Positions 1 through 5,984 of a stretch of DNA of 6,077 nt are shown piece by piece. The notes under the pieces are model-generated. The model saw only the letters and a list, made by a program, of their open reading frames with translations. It made no database searches and was not told the DNA's origin. The position numbers and the translations under genes were made by a program. Where the stretch lies: contig JAAWIL010000129.1 in the NCBI GenBank assembly GCA_022796315.1, positions 1-6,077 of the forward strand. The letters run 5' to 3'. Source of the stretch: Oscillibacter sp. Lineage in GTDB: Bacteria; Bacillota; Clostridia; Oscillospirales; Oscillospiraceae. Each line of letters opens with the position of its first letter. The first letter of the stretch is position 1.

Positions 1-95
1 CCGCAGGCATCCTGACGGATGGCAAGGATTTTTAACGCAGTCAGGGCGGATAATACGCCGCCAAGACATGCGCGGGGAGATTTTAAACAGGCTCT
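1..95 (-). repeat. Dispersed intergenic repeat, left copy (inverted relative to 5985-6077)
   Basis: Read on the minus strand from base 95 down to base 1, this stretch aligns without gaps to bases 5985-6077. By hand count about 50 of 93 positions match. The best-conserved part is the first 19 bases (AGAGCCTGTTTA followed by ATCTC), where 17 of 19 match. Both copies carry an ATCC/GGAT hairpin at the same distance from that end (bases 8-20 here). A second small hairpin, GGCGG (45-49) with CCGCC (58-62), is seen only in this copy. No coding potential is apparent. I infer a degenerate dispersed intergenic element, possibly structured as RNA; its outer end may lie beyond the window. Similar elements are familiar to me from Oscillospiraceae intergenic regions, but I have not verified a match. 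Confidence 0.6.
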
Positions 96-101
96 TAGGA
101 C

Positions 102-120
102 GGGCGGTTGATAACCGCCC
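102..120. repeat. Perfect palindromic hairpin (8-bp stem, 3-base loop)
   Basis: GGGCGGTT (102-109), a 3-base loop, then AACCGCCC (113-120) make a perfect stem, followed by CCTACAGGG. Read on the other strand this is a TGTAGGGGCGG-type sequence. From memory that is a common dispersed palindromic repeat in high-GC Clostridia and other phyla. It has no T tract in the + direction, so it is a poor terminator. The remaining bases up to the promoter at 178 show nothing else I can name. Confidence 0.55.
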
Positions 121-177
121 CTACAGGGCCCGCAGAAGCCGCCATACCATGCGCAATCGAACATTCCATGTAGAAGG

Positions 178-206
178 TTGTCTTTTGTCGAATTCTGTTG
201 TAAAAT
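178..206 (+). promoter_or_regulatory. Sigma-A-type promoter for the GNAT-membrane gene
   Basis: TTGTCT (178-183, 4 of 6 to TTGACA) and TAAAAT (201-206, 5 of 6 to TATAAT) are separated by exactly 17 bases. The local sequence is AT-rich against a GC-rich background. Transcription would start near 212-215, giving a leader of about 25 bases. This placement rules out the in-frame start codons at 178 and 205. Confidence 0.65.
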
Positions 207-225
207 GAGATATCATATTACGATT

Positions 226-230
226 GGGGG
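226..230 (+). promoter_or_regulatory. Ribosome binding site that decides the start at 238
   Basis: A run of five G (226-230) lies seven bases before the ATG at 238. The alternative in-frame ATG at 205 has no purine-rich site before it and lies upstream of the expected transcription start. Confidence 0.5.
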
Positions 231-237
231 CCTGCTC

Positions 238-1710
238 ATGCAGATCATCTACTGCCCGGCTCATCAGCTGGGTCAGTCTCCCTACCGCCAGGCCGTCTGG
301 GAGCTCCTCTGTACCTACGCCGACAGTTTCGTCCCGCCCCTGAACCAGAGGGGCAGCACCACACAGCAGAATCTCCAGCCCGGCAGTCCGGCGGAGGAGC
401 TTCCGGTGGCCTATTTTGAGGCCCTGCAGGAGCAGGACTTCCTCCTGGCCGTGGAGCGGGAGGAGCTGCTGGGCTTCCTCTCGTTCCGCGACAACTATGT
501 GCTGGACGCCCTCCATGACGGAGTCCCCTGCGTCTACGTCTCCACCATCCTGGTGCGGGAAAAAGCCAGAAACCGGGGCATCACCACGCAGCTGTACGGG
601 CACCTTCTCTCCGGACAGCACCACACGGACAAGTTTATCTGCACCAGGACCTGGTCCGGGAACAAGGAACACCTCTCCCTGCTGAACAAGCTGGGCTTTG
701 ACTTGATGCGCACCATCCCCAACGACCGGGGCGACGGGATCGACACCGTCTACTACCGCCGGTCCATCCAGGAACAGCAGCAGGACCCGGAGCGGTCCCT
801 CTCCCTGTGGCAGAAATTCCTGGCCTACAAGCTGGACACCAGTGTCTACGCCCTCCTGGCCCTGACCGTGGGCAGCATCGTGTTTGTCTGTGTCTACCTC
901 TCCCCCTCCAGCGCCTCCACCGCCTTCGTGCCGGAGCTGGCCCTGGCCATCGCCACCTCCCTGCTGGCCTCCATCTTCTGCATGCTCTCTGAGACGTATG
1001 TCAACTACCGCTCCCGGCAGAACGACAAGCTGCTGGAGGGGCTTCACGCCTTTGGCATCCGGGATCTCCACTTCAACAAGCAGGCCCTGATCCTGGACCT
1101 CCTGAAGGACTGCAGCAACTACCTCTGGGTCTCCGGCTGCCGCCTGATCCTCACCCGGAAGATCGCCCCCTCCATTGCCCGGCAGATCCGCACGCGCCCG
1201 GACCTCCAGGTCCGCTGCCTGGTGTGTCCTCCCTGGACCCAGAGCTATCACCTGATCTATGGCGAGGACCACAATGTGATGGACAACTACTTCACCGTCT
1301 TCCGCACCATCCAGCAGGCCTGTGACGGCCGCCCGGTCCCCTGCAAGGTCCATGTGATTGACAAGCCGCTGTTCAACGACACTTACAAATTTGACAAAGT
1401 CACCGTCACCGGGCCCTTCCTCCACGCCAGAGACGCCAGCGGCGGCCGCATCACCGCCAACGACTTCTTCACCTACGACGTCATCCGCCAGAGCCGCCTC
1501 CAGGCCCTCATGGAGGGGGAGTACGCCACCCTCTGGGACGAGGCCCCCCTGGAGCTGGACTGGGACCGCTTCCAGGACGCCTGCCGCCGCTACCGCCCCG
1601 ACATGACGGAAGAGGAGAAGGCCGAGCTCCTGCAGAAGTGCTGTGTGCCCATCGGTCCGGAGCGGGAACTTCTGCTGCCCCGGGTCACCATGGAATATAC
1701 GGAGGTCTGA
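238..1710 (+). CDS. GNAT acetyltransferase domain fused to two membrane helices and an uncharacterised C-terminal domain
   Basis: A 490-residue protein. Residues about 60-175 form a GNAT fold. The acetyl-CoA-binding motif A is seen at 99-123, with VYVSTILV followed by REKARNRGI (107-115). The C-terminal GNAT strands are seen at 136-174, including RTWSGN, KLGF and DTVYY. Two hydrophobic segments follow, at about 203-221 and 233-254, with a short Ser/Ala-rich turn between them. This predicts a hairpin with the N- and C-terminal domains on the same, probably cytoplasmic, side. Residues about 270-445 form a mixed alpha/beta domain with conspicuous motifs (VSGCRLILT, CPPW, DKPLFNDTY, TGPF, DFFTYD). 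Its layout recalls phospholipase D-like domains, but I see no HKD motif, so no nuclease or lipase activity is claimed. The last 45 residues are charged. The gene has its own promoter and terminator, so it is monocistronic. The GNAT substrate cannot be read from sequence: small molecule, peptide or protein are all possible. Base composition matches the neighbours. The GNAT call is firm, the membrane segments are good, and the C-terminal fold is tentative. Confidence 0.85.
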   Translation: MQIIYCPAHQLGQSPYRQAVWELLCTYADSFVPPLNQRGSTTQQNLQPGSPAEELPVAYFEALQEQDFLLAVEREELLGFLSFRDNYVLDALHDGVPCVYVSTILVREKARNRGITTQLYGHLLSGQHHTDKFICTRTWSGNKEHLSLLNKLGFDLMRTIPNDRGDGIDTVYYRRSIQEQQQDPERSLSLWQKFLAYKLDTSVYALLALTVGSIVFVCVYLSPSSASTAFVPELALAIATSLLASIFCMLSETYVNYRSRQNDKLLEGLHAFGIRDLHFNKQALILDLLKDCSNYLWVSGCRLILTRKIAPSIARQIRTRPDLQVRCLVCPPWTQSYHLIYGEDHNVMDNYFTVFRTIQQACDGRPVPCKVHVIDKPLFNDTYKFDKVTVTGPFLHARDASGGRITANDFFTYDVIRQSRLQALMEGEYATLWDEAPLELDWDRFQDACRRYRPDMTEEEKAELLQKCCVPIGPERELLLPRVTMEYTEV

Positions 1711-1722
1711 CAGCGTCACTGC

Positions 1723-1761
1723 GAAAGCGCCCGAAAACCGGGCGCTTTCTTTCAACTTTTT
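1723..1761 (+). terminator. Rho-independent terminator after the GNAT-membrane gene
   Basis: GAAAGCGCCCG (1723-1733), a 5-base loop and CGGGCGCTTTC (1739-1749) form a perfect 11-bp stem. It is followed by TTTCAAC and then five T (1757-1761). It begins 13 bases after the stop codon and separates this gene from the hydratase unit. Confidence 0.88.
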
Positions 1762-1811
1762 GGGGGATCGTCCAAAATCGCGGGGGGAATCCGCTTTCCC
1801 TGTGAAACGCC

Positions 1812-1840
1812 TTTTCAAAAGGGCGGATTTGTGCTATAGT
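1812..1840 (+). promoter_or_regulatory. Extended -10 promoter for the hydratase-icd unit
   Basis: TTTTCA (1812-1817, 4 of 6 to TTGACA), a 17-base spacer and TATAGT (1835-1840, 5 of 6 to TATAAT) are present. A TG one base before the -10 (1832-1833) gives an extended -10 element. The start site would be near 1847, leaving a leader of about 42 bases. The -35 lies inside a short dyad, CCTTTT-C-AAAAGG (1810-1822). Confidence 0.68.
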
Positions 1841-1866
1841 CAGCACAAAAGTACTCGCAAATCCGC
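1823..1866. promoter_or_regulatory. Second, wider inverted repeat flanking the hydratase promoter core
   Basis: GCGGATTTG (1823-1831) and CAAATCCGC (1858-1866) are perfect 9-bp inverted arms separated by 26 bases. The left arm lies between the -35 and -10, the right arm in the leader just before the ribosome site. The left arm shares bases 1828-1831 with the inner dyad, but the two dyads are not concentric (centres near 1838 and 1844). This may be a pair of sites for one regulator, or coincidence. Confidence 0.4.
1828..1849. promoter_or_regulatory. Operator-like inverted repeat over the -10 and start site
   Basis: TTTGTGCT (1828-1835), a 6-base spacer and AGCACAAA (1842-1849) form a perfect 8-bp dyad. 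It covers the -10 hexamer and reaches the expected transcription start. Most of the left arm would not be transcribed, so a DNA-binding site is more likely than an RNA structure. The position suits a repressor. The regulator is unknown and not encoded in the window. Confidence 0.55.
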
Positions 1867-1888
1867 AGGCTGAAGGAGATTTGATCTC

Positions 1889-4651
1889 ATGATAACACTC
1901 CACGACAACGGCACATTCCTGGTAAACGGCGTCCCCTGCGCCAGCGGACCGGTTCCTTCGGAGGAGGGCCGCCGCCAGACCATGGCCTGGTCCATTCTCC
2001 AGGCCCACAACCTCTCCGGCAATCCGGAAACCCTGAAGATCCGCTTTGACGCCATGCTCTCCCACGACATCACCTATGTGGGAATCATCCAGCAGGCCCG
2101 GGCCTCCGGGATGCGGGAGTTCCCCCTTCCCTACGCCCTGACCAACTGCCACAACAGCCTCTGCGCCGTGGGCGGCACCATCAACGAGGACGACCACGTC
2201 TTCGGCCTTTCCGCGGCGAAGAAATACGGCGGCATCTACGTCCCCGCCAACCAAAGCGTGATCCACTCCTACGGCCGGGAGCAGATGGCCAAGTGCGGCG
2301 CGATGGTCCTGGGCTCCGACTCCCACACCCGGTACGGCGCCCTGGGCACCATGGCCGTCGGTGAGGGCGGGCCGGAGCTGGCGAAGCAGCTGCTGAAAAA
2401 CACCTGGGACGTGAACTACCCCAAGGTGGTGCTGGTCTATCTGACCGGGACGCCCAAGCGGGGCGTGGGCCCCCACGATGTGGCCATCGCCCTGGTGAAG
2501 GCCACCTTCCCCGGCGGCTTTGTGAACAACTGCGTGCTGGAGTTCGCCGGCCCCGGCATCGCCCAGCTCCCCATCGACTTCCGCAATGGCATCGACGTCA
2601 TGACCACCGAGACCACCTGTCTCTCCTCCATCTGGGAGACCGACGGCGTCACGGAGGCCTTCTACCGGGCCCATCAGCGGCCCCAGGACTACCGGCCCCT
2701 GCACCCCGGCCCCTGCGCGTGGTATGACAAATATGTGGAGATTGACCTCAGCCAGGTGGAGCCCATGATCGCCCTGCCCTTCCATCCCTCCAACGCCTGG
2801 ACCATCCGGGAGTTCCTGGACCGTGCGCCGGACCTCCTGGCCCAGGTAGAGGCGGACGCCAAGAGGCGCTTCCCAAAGGCAGACATCCATCTGGCCGGCA
2901 AGGTCCGCGACGGCGGCGTCTGGGCCGATCAGGGGGTCATCGCCGGATGCGCCGGCGGCCTCTTTGACAACATCAGCGAAGCGGCGGACATTCTGCGGGG
3001 CGGCAGCTGCGGCAGCGGGGCCTTCGTGCTGGACGTGTACCCCACCAGCGTTCCCGTGAGTCTGGAGCTGACCAAGACCGGCGCTGCGGCGGCGCTGCTG
3101 GAGTGCGGCGCCGTCATCAAGCCCAGCTTCTGCGGCCCCTGCTTCGGCGCCGGGGACGTCCCCTCCCACAACGGGCTCAGCCTGCGGCACACCACCCGGA
3201 ACTTCCCGAACCGGGAGGGCTCCAAGCCCGGCGAGGGCCAGTTTGCCGGAGTCTGCCTGATGGACGCCCGCTCCATCGCCGCCACGGCCCTCCACGGCGG
3301 CAGGATCACCGCCGCCACCGAGATCGACTACACGCCCATCCAGCGGGAGTACCACTTCTGCAAAGAGGTCTATGACCACCGGGTGTACAACGGATTCGGC
3401 CATCCCCAGCCGGACACGGAGCTGGTCATGGGGCCCAACATCACCGACTGGCCCCACGTGGAGCCCCTGGCGGACCATCTTCTGGTGGAGTTGGCGGCGG
3501 TGCTCCGGGACGAGGTCACCACCACCGATGAGCTGATCCCCTCCGGGGAGACCTCCTCCTTCCGCTCCAATCCCCTGCGGCTGGCGGAGTTCACCCTGTC
3601 CCGCCGGGAACCGGCCTATGTGGGCCGGGCCAAGGCCGCTGCGGACATCGAGGCCCGGCGGCTGGCGGGAGAGATCCCGGAGAAGCTGCAAACCCTGCTG
3701 GGCCGGGCCTTCCAGATTCCCTTCCCCCAGGCCGCGGCATCGTTCCCTCCCATTGATGTGGACCTGGCGGCAAAGCTCCACCGCTGGGGCTTTACCAGCC
3801 GGAATACGCAGTTCGGCTCCTGCATCTTCGCCAACAAGCCCGGCGACGGCTCCGCCCGGGAACAGGCCGCCTCCTGCCAGAAGGTCCTGGGAGGACTGGC
3901 CAATATCTGCTATGAGTTCGCCACCAAGCGCTACCGCTCCAACTGCATCAACTGGGGCATCCTGCCCTTTACCCTGGACCCGGGAACCCCCTTCCCCTAC
4001 GAGGCGGGGGACTGCGTACTGGTTCCGGAGATCCGGGCCCACATCCTCCGGGGAAGCAGGGACATTCCCGCCAAGGTCCTGCGGCTGGACGGGCGTGTGG
4101 AGGATCTTCTGCTTCACGCAGGCGAGCTGACCAAAAAGGAGCGGGAGATCCTGCTGGACGGCTGTCTCATGAACTACTACGCCCGCCGGTCCCCGGACCG
4201 CCTGCGCACCCTGCCGGTGGATGCCGGCCGGGAACAGATTCTGGAGCTGCTGGCGGACTGGACGGAGCTGCTGGCGGAGGAGCGCTACCAGGAGGCCCTG
4301 GACAGCTTCCTGGTGGACAGCAGCGAGGTGGACTGGACCCCGGAGCTGCTGGAGTCCGCGGTCTACGGCTATGGCTGCGGCGGACACACCCGGGAGGAGG
4401 CCGCCAAGGAGTTTGGCCGGGCGGATTACAAGGTCACCTCCCTCCGGAACAGCCCCCAGAGAGCGGAGATCCACCAGCGCATTGACATCTCTTCCGACTA
4501 CGCCTGGATGGGACCGGACGATATCGCGGTGATCCACTACGACGGGGTGCCCCTGAACGGCGAGCCCAGCGACCTGACCGCCAAATTCTTCCTCCGGAAG
4601 CTGGATGAGACGGCGATGACGCTGGCCTTCATTGATCTCCACGTCATGTAA
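1889..4651 (+). CDS. Aconitase-family hydratase (YbhJ-like) with an extra C-terminal domain
   Basis: A 920-residue protein. The start is supported by AAGGAGAT at 1873-1880 and by the N-terminal HDNGTFLVNG, which resembles YbhJ-type openings. The catalytic part shows SDSHT (143-147), equivalent to the aconitase Asp-Ser-His. The three Fe-S cysteine positions are seen at Cys354 (GCAGG) and Cys415/Cys418 (CGPC). RNFPNR (437-442) corresponds to the aconitase RNF..R substrate arginines. The swivel domain, from about residue 620, carries GDGSAREQAA (652-661), matching aconitase GSSRE with the catalytic Ser retained (Ser655). SNCINWGILPF (684-694) matches the hydrophobic TNL..GLLPL block. Departures from canonical aconitase are CAGG for CTNS, Ala656 for the second Ser, and NCHN where CDHL is expected. 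YbhJ homologues are about 750 residues, and here residues about 776-920 are added. Being the first gene of a unit with icd, citrate/isocitrate isomerisation is the best guess. Another hydroxy-acid dehydration is possible. The family is sure; the substrate is inferred. Confidence 0.88.
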   Translation: MITLHDNGTFLVNGVPCASGPVPSEEGRRQTMAWSILQAHNLSGNPETLKIRFDAMLSHDITYVGIIQQARASGMREFPLPYALTNCHNSLCAVGGTINEDDHVFGLSAAKKYGGIYVPANQSVIHSYGREQMAKCGAMVLGSDSHTRYGALGTMAVGEGGPELAKQLLKNTWDVNYPKVVLVYLTGTPKRGVGPHDVAIALVKATFPGGFVNNCVLEFAGPGIAQLPIDFRNGIDVMTTETTCLSSIWETDGVTEAFYRAHQRPQDYRPLHPGPCAWYDKYVEIDLSQVEPMIALPFHPSNAWTIREFLDRAPDLLAQVEADAKRRFPKADIHLAGKVRDGGVWADQGVIAGCAGGLFDNISEAADILRGGSCGSGAFVLDVYPTSVPVSLELTKTGAAAALLECGAVIKPSFCGPCFGAGDVPSHNGLSLRHTTRNFPNREGSKPGEGQFAGVCLMDARSIAATALHGGRITAATEIDYTPIQREYHFCKEVYDHRVYNGFGHPQPDTELVMGPNITDWPHVEPLADHLLVELAAVLRDEVTTTDELIPSGETSSFRSNPLRLAEFTLSRREPAYVGRAKAAADIEARRLAGEIPEKLQTLLGRAFQIPFPQAAASFPPIDVDLAAKLHRWGFTSRNTQFGSCIFANKPGDGSAREQAASCQKVLGGLANICYEFATKRYRSNCINWGILPFTLDPGTPFPYEAGDCVLVPEIRAHILRGSRDIPAKVLRLDGRVEDLLLHAGELTKKEREILLDGCLMNYYARRSPDRLRTLPVDAGREQILELLADWTELLAEERYQEALDSFLVDSSEVDWTPELLESAVYGYGCGGHTREEAAKEFGRADYKVTSLRNSPQRAEIHQRIDISSDYAWMGPDDIAVIHYDGVPLNGEPSDLTAKFFLRKLDETAMTLAFIDLHVM

Positions 4652-4660
4652 TTTGCGGGA

Positions 4661-4700
4661 TTGGGAATCCGGAGGGGGAGCGCTCCCCCGCGATTCTCAA
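4661..4700 (+). promoter_or_regulatory. Large intercistronic hairpin before icd
   Basis: A perfect 16-base palindrome, GGGGGAGC/GCTCCCCC (4674-4689), sits inside outer arms TTGGGAATC (4661-4669) and GATTCTCAA (4692-4700). The outer arms pair over nine positions with one G-U. A small internal loop separates the two stems. No T tract follows, so it is unlikely to be a full terminator. It ends nine bases before the icd ribosome site (4709-4715). It could stabilise or process the mRNA, or tune icd expression relative to the hydratase. Confidence 0.6.
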
Positions 4701-4721
4701 CTCCAGAGAAAGGGGTTCAAG

Positions 4722-5936
4722 ATGAACAAGATCAAAATGACCACGCCCCTGGTGGAGATGGACGGGGACGAAATGACCCGGGTCCTGTGGGCCTGGATCA
4801 AGGAGAAGCTGATTCTGCCCTTTGTGGACCTCAAGACTGAGTACTACGATCTGGGGCTGCTCCACCGGAACGAAACGAGGGACCAGGTCACCATCGACGC
4901 CGCCAACGCCACCCGGCGTCTTGGCGTGGCCGTCAAGTGCGCCACCATCACCCCCAACCGCCAGCGGATGGAGGAGTACCCGGAGCTGACGGAGATGTGG
5001 AAGTCTCCCAACGGCACCATCCGGGCCATTCTGGACGGCACCGCCTTCCGGGCCCCCATCCTTCTGCCCGCTATCCGGCCCGTGGTGAAGACCTGGGAGC
5101 AGCCCATCACCATCGCCCGTCACGCCTATGGCGATATGTACAAGGCCGTGGACCTGGCCACGGAGGAACCCGGCACCGCCACGCTGTCCTTCCGGGGCCA
5201 GAGCGGCGCGGAGCGGGTCCTGGAGGTCCAGACCGTTCGGGGCCCCGCCATCTGGCAGGCCCAGCACAACACGGAGGAGAGCATCCGGGCCTTTGCCCGC
5301 TCCTGTTTCCAGTACGCCCTCAGCCAGAAGCAGGACCTGTGGTTCTCCACAAAGGACACCATCGCCAAGGTCTATGACGGCGAGTTCAAGCGGATCTTTG
5401 AGGAGGAGTACGAGACCTCCTACCGTCCGGCCTTTGAACGACAGGGGCTCACGTATTTCTACACACTGATTGACGACGCGGTGGCCCGGGTCCTGCGCTC
5501 CAAGGGCGGCTTCATCTGGGCCCTGAAGAATTACGACGGCGACGTCATGAGCGACATGGTGGCCACGGCCTTTGGTTCCCTGGCCATGATGACCTCGGTG
5601 CTGGTGTCTCCGGACGGCACCATGGAATTTGAGGCCTCTCACGGCACCGTGACCAGGCACTACTACCGGTATCTCCAAGGAGAGCCCACCTCCACCAATC
5701 CCATCGCCACCATCTTCGCCTGGAGCGGCGCCCTCAAGCGCCGGGGGGAACTGGATCAGCTGCCGGAGCTGACCCGGTTCGGCGAGGCCATGGAGACCGC
5801 CTCCCTGGAAACACTGACGGCAGGCACCATGACCAAGGATCTTCTGAGTCTGGTGGAGCCCGGTTTCCAGGCCACCGGCGTCAACAGCCAGGAGTTTCTG
5901 GACGCCATCGCCCAGCGGCTGGCGGAAACGCTCTGA
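4722..5936 (+). CDS. icd: NADP-dependent isocitrate dehydrogenase
   Basis: A 404-residue protein of the homodimeric, eukaryote-like (IDH1-type) subfamily, whose members are usually about 400-415 residues. It oxidatively decarboxylates isocitrate to 2-oxoglutarate, making NADPH in the cytoplasm. Isocitrate contacts are all present: KSPNGTIR (94-101), Arg110, Arg133 in RHAYGD, and Tyr140. Lys211 (STKDT) is the catalytic lysine. The metal-binding aspartates are Asp251/252, Asp274 and Asp278 within NYDGDVMSD (270-278), which matches the family signature. The NADP site is seen in HGTVTRH (307-313), with the Arg-His pair typical of NADP preference, and in TSTNP (323-327). The start at 4722 is set by AAAGGGG (4709-4715) with a 6-base gap. 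The longer in-frame reading from 4632 would run back into the upstream gene and lacks a ribosome site. It follows the hydratase by 70 bases with no terminator, so the two are probably co-transcribed. No truncation or missing catalytic residue is seen. Confidence 0.96.
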   Translation: MNKIKMTTPLVEMDGDEMTRVLWAWIKEKLILPFVDLKTEYYDLGLLHRNETRDQVTIDAANATRRLGVAVKCATITPNRQRMEEYPELTEMWKSPNGTIRAILDGTAFRAPILLPAIRPVVKTWEQPITIARHAYGDMYKAVDLATEEPGTATLSFRGQSGAERVLEVQTVRGPAIWQAQHNTEESIRAFARSCFQYALSQKQDLWFSTKDTIAKVYDGEFKRIFEEEYETSYRPAFERQGLTYFYTLIDDAVARVLRSKGGFIWALKNYDGDVMSDMVATAFGSLAMMTSVLVSPDGTMEFEASHGTVTRHYYRYLQGEPTSTNPIATIFAWSGALKRRGELDQLPELTRFGEAMETASLETLTAGTMTKDLLSLVEPGFQATGVNSQEFLDAIAQRLAETL

Positions 5937-5944
5937 GGAGAACA

Positions 5945-5984
5945 ATCCCGTCCACGGTATCCCCGTGGACGGGATGCTTTTCTT
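5945..5984 (+). terminator. Rho-independent terminator of the hydratase-icd unit
   Basis: ATCCCGTCCACGG (5945-5957), a 5-base loop and CCGTGGACGGGAT (5963-5975) form a perfect 13-bp stem. It is followed by GCTTTTCTT (5976-5984). It starts eight bases after the icd stop codon. Confidence 0.88.

Noticed and set aside
178..237. Earlier in-frame starts (TTG at 178, ATG at 205) for the GNAT-membrane gene
   Set aside because: They overlap the promoter hexamers, have no ribosome site, and lie before the expected transcription start. The ATG at 238 has a G-rich site seven bases upstream.
121..1818. Long open frame on the minus strand, 565 codons, opposite the GNAT-membrane gene
   Set aside because: The translation is Gly/Val/Gln/Asp-rich low-complexity sequence with no recognisable domain. 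It mirrors a GC-biased coding strand and runs through the terminator and both promoters of the + strand genes.
1847..1888. Possible riboswitch or leader RNA before the hydratase
   Set aside because: The leader is only about 42 bases, and the arms that could pair with it lie upstream of the start site, so the dyads are better read as DNA operators.
1685..4642. Very long open frame on the minus strand, 985 codons, opposite the hydratase
   Set aside because: Same shadow signature: G/V/Q/H-rich with no domain, fully explained by codon bias of a + strand gene with clear aconitase motifs.
4674..4689. GC-rich palindrome as a terminator splitting the hydratase from icd
   Set aside because: No T tract follows the stem, and no promoter-like hexamers are visible between it and icd. 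Co-transcription is more likely.
4632..4721. N-terminal extension of icd from 4632
   Set aside because: It would overlap the hydratase end, translate through the intercistronic hairpin, and add 30 residues not found in this enzyme family. AAAGGGG supports 4722.
4722..5936. icd as isopropylmalate or homoisocitrate dehydrogenase instead
   Set aside because: The KSPNGTIR isocitrate motif, the RHAYGD arginine, HGTVTRH and TSTNP match the IDH1-type NADP isocitrate dehydrogenases.
4644..5945. Minus-strand open frame of 433 codons opposite icd
   Set aside because: The + strand frame is an unmistakable isocitrate dehydrogenase. The antisense product has no family features.
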